Positions 7,301 to 10,912 of a stretch of DNA of 10,912 nucleotides are shown in pieces. Each line of letters begins with the position of its first letter. Position 1 is the first letter of the stretch. Origin of the DNA: an uncultured Verrucomicrobiota bacterium (GTDB taxonomy: Bacteria; Verrucomicrobiota; Kiritimatiellia; CAIVKH01). The position numbers and the translations under genes are program-made. The stretch covers positions 1 through 10,912 of the forward strand of contig CALBHI010000035.1 of NCBI GenBank assembly GCA_937894535.1, written 5' to 3'. The notes under the pieces are model-generated. The model had not been told where the DNA came from, ran no database searches, and worked only from the letters and a program-made list of their open reading frames with translations.

Positions 7301-8041
7301 GTGGGCGACACCTTCCGTGTGCGCTTTGAAAACAACTGGGTTGAAGGCGGCGGTGCCGTCGGCATCGGCTTCCAGAACCGGTTTGGCCAGAACCTGTTTG
7401 AGTACCTCTTCCTCGGCGGCACCACCAATTACCTGATCAACGACGAACAACTCGGCCGCGCCACCGGCCTTCCGTGGAGTGGCGACACCCAGCTACTCAC
7501 CTTCACCCTGGTCGGACCCAACACCTACCGCTTCACCGTCAACGAAAGCAACGTGTTCACCGGCTCGTTCAGCGCCTCCGCCGAAACCGCAATCGACCGC
7601 GTCCGCGTTTTTAATGCCAGCGCCGGTGGCGGCTTCGAGCGCAACGTGTACTTCACCGACATGGCCATGACCGGCATGCCGCTGCAGGCCGAGACCTATC
7701 AGGACGAAGTCACCATCACCCGCTCGTTCGGCCCGGACAGCGATCCCGACGGCGACGGCTACACCACCCGCGAGGAGGAGATCGCCGGCACCAACCCGTT
7801 CGACGGCAATTCGCGGCCGCCGGTCGCCCTGCTACCGCGCGGTACCGGCCCCTTCGATGTGGACTTTCCCCAGACCGTAGCCGGTCGCTGGTATGCTCTC
7901 TATGCCTCGACCAACCTCGCCCAGGGTCACTGGCAACGCCACGGTGGTTCCATCGCCGGCTCCGGCGGCGCCCTCGTCCTCAGCTTCACCAACGACGCCC
8001 CGAACCTGTTCTACCGCACCGGCGTCTCCACCGAACCGTAA
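4373..8041 (+). CDS. Secreted multidomain GH13 enzyme (branching-enzyme/alpha-amylase type) with CBM48 and tandem CBM25-like modules
   Basis: This 1222-residue exported protein should cleave or transfer alpha-1,4/1,6-glucan (starch or glycogen). Residues 1-26 are a signal peptide (MRTRTN, then a hydrophobic core to LTAA). A CBM48/isoamylase-N domain spans about 36-125 (VTFRTWAPNATAVGVKGQFNGW). The GH13 barrel follows with all four conserved regions: D231-VVHNH, GFRWD with R304 and nucleophile D306, IAED with acid/base E347, and SESHD with D406. Two CBM25-like modules (about 612-709 and 717-814) each carry FVFHNG and DNN motifs. An Ig-like domain (about 822-891) and a beta-rich domain of unknown type (about 910-1105) come next. 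A perfect EF-hand-type loop D1124-PDGDGYTTRE-E1135 precedes a C-terminal domain (1150-1222, GRWYALYASTNL, LFYR) typical of PVC secreted proteins. GlgB is normally cytoplasmic and far shorter, so hydrolysis or extracellular transfer are both possible. The mature protein has only four Cys, two per CBM25-like module. Confidence 0.9.
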   Translation: MRTRTNAATCFIAFFALLASNVLTAAQSSRPGLGSMPYADSNGTGVTFRTWAPNATAVGVKGQFNGWATTPMVKEGSTPYWSVDIPNAQVGQEYKYRINNSFDRRDPRSRRVTNSSGNSIIYNPNAFDWSGHSFNTPWFNDLVIYQMHVGTFNAESWVPSSFDKVIERLDHVKNLGVSAIKVMPVNEFAADKSWGYNPADVFAIESALGGPDAFKRFVKAAHARGIAVLVDVVHNHYGPSDLSLWQFDGWSQNNRGGIYFYNDVNKAYTWWGDTRPDFGRPEVRQFIRDQIFMFLEEYKVDGFRWDSVFNILYYNGGANTLPEGEAMLRDINWEISQTFPGKIRIAEDHAFDYNLNYDSMWEVSFHDHIKWQVTQANDTDRNVNWLADKITSWPSFQRVLFSESHDTVGDLNNKKRLPRDIDSSNPQSIWARKRALLAAAVVMTSPGIPMIFQGQEMNDDWTFSAETALRWSLTNQNAGIVRAYTDLINVRRNKFGGTQGLKGLGVNVYGRDNAGKVMTMVRWDAGGGSDDVVVVMNLSATKRTANNYEITFPSAGTWYVHYNSDSSSYGADFENIGPTQVTASGSPAKAAVNMGMYATLVFSKTPPPSTGGVTVNPPAPNGCVPVEISYTQAGGPLASATNIVLTIGYNGFQFPEDRIMTNQAGTWKTTYPIPVGAGAINFVFHNGATTNRIYDNNLGRDWNIGVANCANLPSVATTTPSLPQGCVPLQFTYTENAGVLQNTTSVVLYVGRNNWQDIQSIPLGETSPGVWTNRYTIPSDTWQVDFVFHNGGPATNRVWDNNGGNDWRIFVADCVYQLEPGVFITNPVSSLVVSNSQTNLTVGGTSSANIIGHVILTNTLTGWWDLRPAGGFAWSLNVALGEGVNIFRVRGTSDTLNPNHGAQDGATNAPYISNQWMNGDQGGYYWGGGWILTAEGNSGHFIANNESNQNVAATAWGLWADGGLSAAVRPFRGRLNVGDTFRVRFENNWVEGGGAVGIGFQNRFGQNLFEYLFLGGTTNYLINDEQLGRATGLPWSGDTQLLTFTLVGPNTYRFTVNESNVFTGSFSASAETAIDRVRVFNASAGGGFERNVYFTDMAMTGMPLQAETYQDEVTITRSFGPDSDPDGDGYTTREEEIAGTNPFDGNSRPPVALLPRGTGPFDVDFPQTVAGRWYALYASTNLAQGHWQRHGGSIAGSGGALVLSFTNDAPNLFYRTGVSTEP
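6206..6817 (+). repeat. Tandem duplication encoding two CBM25-like starch-binding modules
   Basis: Two segments of the GH13 protein are homologous. Module A begins GCVPVEISYT (from residue 622) and ends in IGVANC709. Module B begins GCVPLQFTYT (from 725) and ends in IFVADC814. Both contain FVFHNG, then TNR-(IY/VW)-DNN and DW. Each has one Cys at each end (C623/C709 and C726/C814), consistent with one disulfide per module. Module B keeps NNW at the site where module A has NGF, so their glucan affinities may differ. Confidence 0.75.
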
Positions 8042-8043
8042 GG

Positions 8044-8068
8044 GCCGCCGATGATCCTACATGGCGGC
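8044..8068 (+). terminator. Possible weak terminator hairpin after the GH13 gene
   Basis: GCCGCC (8044-8049) and GGCGGC (8063-8068) form a six-pair GC stem around a 13-base loop, starting two bases after the stop codon. There is no T-run, so it is not a standard intrinsic terminator. Confidence 0.25.
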
Positions 8069-8123
8069 ACGCCTCCCCCGCGGGTTCCGTGGTTGAACGA
8101 TCCCCCCCCGTCTAGGTCTACTC

Positions 8124-8151
8124 TTGTGTCCGGACGGCGTTTGGCTACACT
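8124..8151 (+). promoter_or_regulatory. Candidate promoter for the predicted lipoprotein gene
   Basis: TTGTGT (8124-8129) and TACACT (8146-8151) are 16 bp apart, 31 bp before the ATG at 8183. The 141-bp gap after the GH13 gene allows separate transcription. It is a pattern match only. Confidence 0.3.
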
Positions 8152-8182
8152 GCCGGTCAAGTTAACCGTGGAATCCGCGCCT

Positions 8183-8761
8183 ATGAACAACCGCTCGCTC
8201 GCCTTCGCCGCCGGCCTCCTGCTCGGCATCCTCGCCCTTTCCATCCACACCGGCTGCTCCGTGGATAGCGCCAACGGCTCCTCCCGCACCGTCGGCATCA
8301 GCGTCGGCGGCATCTACCGGTACGATTCCGGGCCGTGCGCCAACGACGGCCGTTTCGTCACCGCCAATTCCGGCCGTGCGGTCATCTCCCTCGACCTCCG
8401 CCAGGCCGGGGACTCGCTCGAAGCCATCGACAACAACGGCATCATCTTCCGCGGAACCATTGGTTCGGTCGTCGACAACTCAGCCAGCTTCAACCTCGAA
8501 GGTACCACCACCGCCGGCAATGCCGTGTTGATCTCCGGCAACATCGCGGTAAACGCCAGCAAGGGCGTGATGCAGGCGACCTGGGTCGAAAACACCTTCT
8601 TCGCCACCCTGTGCGGCTCGTCGATCGGCCAAAGCGTCACGACCAACGCCCCGCCGCCGCCGACCAACGGCTCCACCAATGCCTCCATCACCATCGGCTT
8701 CCAGGATTCGGAACAACTCGCCGCCTACCGCGACCTGGCCTGGTGGATCGACAACGGCTGA
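8183..8761 (+). CDS. Predicted small lipoprotein of unknown function
   Basis: I do not recognise this 192-residue protein. Its N-terminus, MNNRSLAFAAGLLLGILALSI then HTGC25, is a signal peptide ending in a lipobox-like site with Gly at -1 but His at -3, so lipidation is likely rather than certain. The mature part is Ser/Thr/Asn/Gly-rich with alternating beta-strand character (VISLDLRQAGDSLEAIDNNGIIFRG, then SFNLEGTTTAGNAVLISGNI), consistent with a small beta-barrel or sandwich. A PPPPTNGSTNAS linker (about 156-167) precedes a short acidic tail ending WWIDNG. The frame extends upstream to 8051, but those 44 residues lack protein character and would bury the signal peptide, so 8183 is chosen. 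No clear Shine-Dalgarno is present. Lgt, encoded in this window, would process it. Its position after the glucan enzyme hints at, but does not prove, a shared envelope role. Confidence 0.75.
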   Translation: MNNRSLAFAAGLLLGILALSIHTGCSVDSANGSSRTVGISVGGIYRYDSGPCANDGRFVTANSGRAVISLDLRQAGDSLEAIDNNGIIFRGTIGSVVDNSASFNLEGTTTAGNAVLISGNIAVNASKGVMQATWVENTFFATLCGSSIGQSVTTNAPPPPTNGSTNASITIGFQDSEQLAAYRDLAWWIDNG

Positions 8762-8818
8762 TTGTCCAGTCCCTGGACAACACAGCCATCCGACGTTCCA
8801 ATCCCTGGACAACCGTCG
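8762..8818. repeat. Two palindromic units with a TCCCTGGACAAC core
   Basis: Unit one, TTGTCCAGTCCCTGGACAA (8762-8780), is a perfect 7-bp inverted repeat with a 5-base loop, starting on the base after the lipoprotein stop codon. Unit two (8791-8818) contains TTCCAATCCCTGGACAAC flanked by the complementary arms CGACG and CGTCG. The shared part is TCCA(G/A)TCCCTGGACAAC. They may serve as a bidirectional transcript end or be members of a dispersed palindromic family. Confidence 0.6.
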
Positions 8819-8865
8819 CTCCGGTCACTTCAACACCGACTCAGACGTATTCCAGATCTCCTACA

Positions 8866-8900
8866 TCCGTGTTGATCCGTGTTCATCCGTGGTTCCAACG
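8866..8900. repeat. Degenerate dispersed repeat of ATCCGTGTTC units, copy 2
   Basis: TCCGTGTTGA, TCCGTGTTCA and TCCGTGGTTC follow in tandem and end in CAACG. It matches copy 1 (3366-3400) at 31 of 35 positions and lies in the same orientation. Both copies are intergenic. Confidence 0.7.
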
Positions 8901-9024
8901 CCGCTTTCCTGGTTGCACGGAATGAACGGAAAAATACGTCTCCCCATCTGCGCTATCAGCGGAATCCGCGGTTCACCCGCTCCGGTTGATCGAGCGAGCG
9001 AACGAACGCACAGCCCCTTCGCCG

Positions 9025-9041
9025 CAACCGCGCCGCGGTTG
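9025..9041 (-). terminator. GC-rich hairpin directly after the minus-strand gene
   Basis: CAACCGCG (9025-9032) is complementary to CGCGGTTG (9034-9041). In practice this gives a six-pair stem with a five-base loop. It touches the stop codon of the minus-strand gene at 9042. No T-run follows on either strand, so termination is plausible but unproven. Confidence 0.4.
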
Positions 9042-9710
9042 TCAGTCGACCGGCGGGAGATAGCCCTCGGCCACCAATTGGGCGTCCTGTTCGGGGGTGA
9101 GGGGAATCGGCAGGGGCGGGAGGCCTTGGCGGATGACCTCCATCTGGTATTCGTGCAGGTGTTTGGTCAGTTCCTCGCCGGTGTATTTCGGCTCGATCGG
9201 TTTCTGCTCCTGCTGCACCTGTTCCATGCGTTGGCGACGGCGCTCGGCGTACGACGGCCGGTTGCGCGCCGCCTCGATGCGTCCCTGCTGTTCGGAGGGG
9301 GCGATCTCGGTGAATTCGCCCGACGTCAACTTGAGCAGCGCCATCTCATCGCCGTTGCGCAGGATGGCCTCTTCGTCATCAAAACTGGCCGAAATCAATT
9401 CGATCCCGTCCTCGGCATCGCCCGCGCGCAACATGTAGCTGCGCCCCGAACGGTTGTCCACGAACCCGACCCGCATGCTCCCGTCATCGGTCTCGATGAT
9501 CATGGACAACCGGAGGCTCTTGGCAAAGGAGTCGGCTTTGGGCGGCGGGGGTCGCTCCATCGGCGGCGGCGGAGGCGCCGCCCCAAACGGTTTGCGGGTG
9601 AGAATTACCTGATACCGGTCAAACGCCGGCGGCGTGTTGACGGCGGAAACAGTTGCGGCGAACACCGCCGAAACCGCCATCACACCCATGAATCGAAACC
9701 AATGTCCCAT
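9042..9710 (-). CDS. Exported proline-rich protein with a GspC/PilP-like domain
   Basis: I cannot name this 222-residue protein. Residues 1-23 (MGHWFRFMGVMAVSAVFAATVSA) look like a signal peptide or N-terminal membrane anchor. The segment FDRYQVILTRKPFG (30-43), a proline-rich linker (46-57), and strands SLRLSMIIETDDGSMRVGFVD, YMLRAGDAEDGIELISASFD and EAILRNGDEMALLKL (65-128) follow the layout of the GspC homology region and PilP. In those, a 'Y..I..rNPFg' start leads to a small beta-domain with a conserved G-E/D turn. Such proteins link inner and outer membrane parts of type II secretion or type IV pili. The C-terminal part, a charged helix (150-170) and PLPIPLTPEQDAQLVAEGY, is unlike GspC. 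In-frame ATGs at 9761 and 9725 exist. 9725 overlaps a candidate -10, and 9710 gives the best signal peptide. The function is inference from layout only. Confidence 0.75.
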   Translation of the reverse strand: MGHWFRFMGVMAVSAVFAATVSAVNTPPAFDRYQVILTRKPFGAAPPPPPMERPPPPKADSFAKSLRLSMIIETDDGSMRVGFVDNRSGRSYMLRAGDAEDGIELISASFDDEEAILRNGDEMALLKLTSGEFTEIAPSEQQGRIEAARNRPSYAERRRQRMEQVQQEQKPIEPKYTGEELTKHLHEYQMEVIRQGLPPLPIPLTPEQDAQLVAEGYLPPVD

Positions 9711-9720
9711 AACGCCATAG

Positions 9721-9749
9721 ACCATACCCGAACGACCCTCGTTCAACAA
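9721..9749 (-). promoter_or_regulatory. Candidate promoter of the minus-strand exported-protein gene
   Basis: Read on the minus strand, TTGTTG (9749-9744) and TATGGT (9726-9721) are 17 bp apart. If used, the transcript would start only a few bases before the ATG at 9710, making it nearly leaderless, or would favour the ATG at 9689. The -10 lies in CGGGTATGGT, the decamer also seen at 4311-4320. Confidence 0.35.
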
Positions 9750-9759
9750 GTGCCGTGTC

Positions 9760-9806
9760 ACCCCCGAAAAGGGGTCAAACCTAGAATTTTCTCATTGCTT
9801 GAAAAT
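9760..9806. repeat. REP-like pair of hairpins in the divergent spacer
   Basis: ACCCC (9760-9764) pairs with GGGGT (9771-9775), and ATTTTC (9786-9791) pairs perfectly with GAAAAT (9801-9806). Between them runs GGGGTCAAACCTAGAATTTT (9771-9790). From memory, this resembles repetitive palindromes of the GGGGTCAGACC type associated with REP-associated (RAYT/IS200-like) transposases. No transposase gene is present in the window. Confidence 0.45.
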
Positions 9807-9879
9807 CCGAAACCTTGGCGGCGCTTCCCGTGACGGTTTTCTGGTTGCCATCCGCTCCGGATCGGCAACACTGTCCGGC

Positions 9880-10689
9880 ATGAAACCGGCCCTGATCCTT
9901 ACCAGTCCGCAGAACCCGCGCATCAAGGAGGTGGTGAAGCTCCGCAAGCGCAGCCACCGCGACCTGACCAGTCCGATCCTGATCGAGGGCTACCGCGAGG
10001 TGTTGCGCGCGGTGGAAAACGGCTGGCCGGTATCCACGCTGTTCTACAGTCCCGACCATTTTCTCGGCGAAAACGAAAACAGCCTGCTGACCTTGTGCCG
10101 CTCCAAGGGCATCGAACTGATCGAGTGCACGGCCTCGGTGTTTGAAAAGATCGCCTACCGTGATCGTCCGGAAGGCCTGCTCGCCCTCGGCGCCCCAGTC
10201 TCCGGCAACCTCGCCGGCATCCGGCTCCCGGCCAGCCCGTTTGTGGTCATCGCCGAATCGATCGAAAAACCCGGCAACCTTGGCTCGCTGCTCCGCTCGG
10301 CCGACGCCGCCGGCGTCGATGCGGTGATCGTGTGCGACCCCCGCACCGACATCAACAACCCGAACGTCGTGCGCTCGAGCGTCGGCACCCTGTTCACCTT
10401 GCCGGTGGTCCAGGTCGATGCCGCCGAAGCCCTCGCCTGGTGCCGCGCCCACCACTTGAACGTGCTCGCCGCGACCCCGGAAGCCACCGTGGAATACACG
10501 GAGGTGGACATGACCCCGGGCGTGGCCATCGTGGTCGGCACCGAGAAGTTTGGCCTGACCGACCTCTGGATGAATGGCGCGAACCTGAAGGTGCGCATTC
10601 CGATGCTGGGCAAGATCGACTCCCTGAACGTCACCTGCGCTGCGACCATCCTGCTCTACGAAGTGGTACGCCAGCGGCGTCAACGCTGA
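9880..10689 (+). CDS. TrmH/SpoU-family RNA 2'-O-ribose methyltransferase
   Basis: The 269-residue SPOUT-class enzyme should transfer a methyl group from S-adenosylmethionine to a ribose 2'-OH of rRNA or tRNA in the cytoplasm. An N-terminal substrate-binding domain spans about 1-105 (LTSPQNPRIKEVVKLRKRSHR, then ILIEGYREVLRAVENGW). The SPOUT knot domain carries motif 1, EKPGNLGSLLRSADAAG (129-145, with N133 and R139), motif 2, VVGTEKFGL (218-226), and motif 3, IPMLGKIDSLNVTCAATILLYE (240-261, with S248-L-N250). The layout matches TsnR/RlmB-like members acting on 23S rRNA, but the target nucleotide cannot be read from sequence. The frame is open upstream to 9799, but that part crosses REP-like repeats and lacks family similarity, so MKPALILTSPQNPRI at 9880 is taken as the start. 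Its 3' end overlaps the convergent minus-strand frame by 10 bp. Confidence 0.92.
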   Translation: MKPALILTSPQNPRIKEVVKLRKRSHRDLTSPILIEGYREVLRAVENGWPVSTLFYSPDHFLGENENSLLTLCRSKGIELIECTASVFEKIAYRDRPEGLLALGAPVSGNLAGIRLPASPFVVIAESIEKPGNLGSLLRSADAAGVDAVIVCDPRTDINNPNVVRSSVGTLFTLPVVQVDAAEALAWCRAHHLNVLAATPEATVEYTEVDMTPGVAIVVGTEKFGLTDLWMNGANLKVRIPMLGKIDSLNVTCAATILLYEVVRQRRQR

Positions 10690-10912
10690 CGCGTTTCCGG
10701 CTCCTGCCGCACCGCGATGACCCGCCACCCCGGGTCCAGCGTGCGCGCCGCCGGACACTCGACCTCCCCGCCGATTACCCGCCGCTGCGACCAGCCCCAC
10801 ACCACCGACCGCTCCAGCTCCTCCAACGTCGGCGGCATGCCCCGCGCCAGCATCCAACTCTGCGAGATCGCCCGGGCCAACCGGTCCGGCGGCGGCAACA
10901 CCACATAGGCGA
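10680..10912 (-). CDS. Unrecognised protein, C-terminal part (5' end outside window)
   Basis: On the minus strand a frame runs from the right edge to TGA at 10682-10680, giving 76 visible residues (AYVVLPPPDRLARAISQSW near the visible start, GWRVIAVRQEPETRQR at the end). It has protein-like features: an amphipathic stretch PPTLEELERSVVWGW and a Trp/Arg/Val-rich end. Its codons are mostly G/C-ending, consistent with coding. GTG codons at 10904 and 10901 could be starts, but the frame is open to the edge, so a partial gene is more likely. It converges on the methyltransferase with a 10-bp overlap of 3' ends. The opposite-strand frame in the same place (10717-10908) is low-complexity and less convincing. 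I do not recognise a family. Confidence 0.5.
   Translation of the reverse strand, partial: AYVVLPPPDRLARAISQSWMLARGMPPTLEELERSVVWGWSQRRVIGGEVECPAARTLDPGWRVIAVRQEPETRQR

Larger units (their letters stand above)
8762..9041. other. Intergenic region of palindromes and degenerate repeats
   Basis: No gene is supported here. The region holds a palindrome pair with a TCCCTGGACAAC core (8762-8818) and an ATCCGTG-type repeat (8866-8900). It also has an ATCAGCGGAATCCGCGG segment (8956-8972) of similar degenerate style, short GAGC/GAAC tandem 4-mers (about 8993-9008) and a very GC-rich hairpin (9025-9041). It separates a plus-strand gene from the convergent minus-strand gene. Confidence 0.7.

Noticed and set aside
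8051..8182. 44-residue extension before the lipoprotein signal peptide
   Set aside because: Pro/Arg-rich translation of intergenic DNA that would bury the signal peptide.
8866..8900. ATCCGTG repeats as a CRISPR array
   Set aside because: The units are about 10 bp, contiguous and without spacers, and only two distant copies exist.
8993..9008. GAGCGAGCGAACGAAC as a functional tandem-repeat locus
   Set aside because: There are only four 4-mer units, imperfect, in non-coding DNA; this is too short to interpret.
8679..9833. 384-residue plus-strand frame across the intergenic repeats and the minus-strand gene
   Set aside because: It crosses the repeats and is antisense to the GspC-like gene; the sequence is low-complexity with no domain.
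10717..10908. 63-residue plus-strand frame at the right edge
   Set aside because: Its Ser/Thr/Arg/His-rich composition is less protein-like than the opposite frame, which stays open to the window edge.

Overview
The window is GC-rich, with mostly C- or G-ending codons, and reads as bacterial chromosome from a Gram-negative of the PVC superphylum, probably Verrucomicrobiota/Kiritimatiellota. The pointers are a secreted alpha-glucan enzyme ending in the EF-hand-like plus 'GRWYALYAST...FYR' tail typical of those phyla, a four-helix-bundle 'suffix' protein, degenerate ATCCGTGTTC-type intergenic repeats, and a YmdB-type phosphodiesterase. The phylum is inferred from memory of such architectures; no marker gene such as rRNA is present.

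Layout. 3-482 (+) is the 3' end of an atypical Ser/Thr protein kinase, joined by an ATGA overlap to an RluA/RluD-family pseudouridine synthase (479-1402). After 67 bp comes a tightly packed trio, lgt (1470-2336), a four-helix-bundle protein (2333-2890) and ppnP (2887-3210), in which every stop overlaps the next start as ATGA. A 280-bp non-coding spacer with small hairpins and a degenerate repeat precedes a YmdB-like metallophosphodiesterase (3494-4267). A candidate promoter and a Shine-Dalgarno-like site then lead into a 1222-residue secreted GH13 glucan enzyme (4373-8041): CBM48, catalytic barrel, two CBM25-like modules, Ig-like domain, beta-rich domain, EF-hand-like loop and C-terminal PVC-type domain. 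A small predicted lipoprotein follows (8183-8761).

From 8762 to 9041 there is no gene, only palindromes and a second copy of the ATCCGTG repeat. On the minus strand, 9042-9710 encodes an exported, proline-rich protein whose N-terminal half recalls the GspC/PilP-type periplasmic domain of secretion and pilus systems. A short divergent spacer holding REP-like hairpins separates it from a plus-strand TrmH/SpoU-family RNA 2'-O-methyltransferase (9880-10689). The window ends in the 3' part of an unrecognised minus-strand gene that overlaps the methyltransferase by 10 bp.

How the genes relate. Most are housekeeping: RNA modification (pseudouridine synthase, 2'-O-methyltransferase), lipoprotein maturation (Lgt), nucleoside salvage (PpnP) and a phosphodiesterase. 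The accessory part is 4293-9761, which holds three exported products: the glucan enzyme, the lipoprotein and the GspC-like protein. The first and third of these share an identical decamer, CGGGTATGGT, at their candidate promoters. I found no CRISPR array, tRNA, rRNA, complete insertion sequence or recognisable defence system. The most unusual items are the modular secreted branching-enzyme-like protein, the compositionally distinct four-helix gene fitted between lgt and ppnP, and the dispersed repeats.
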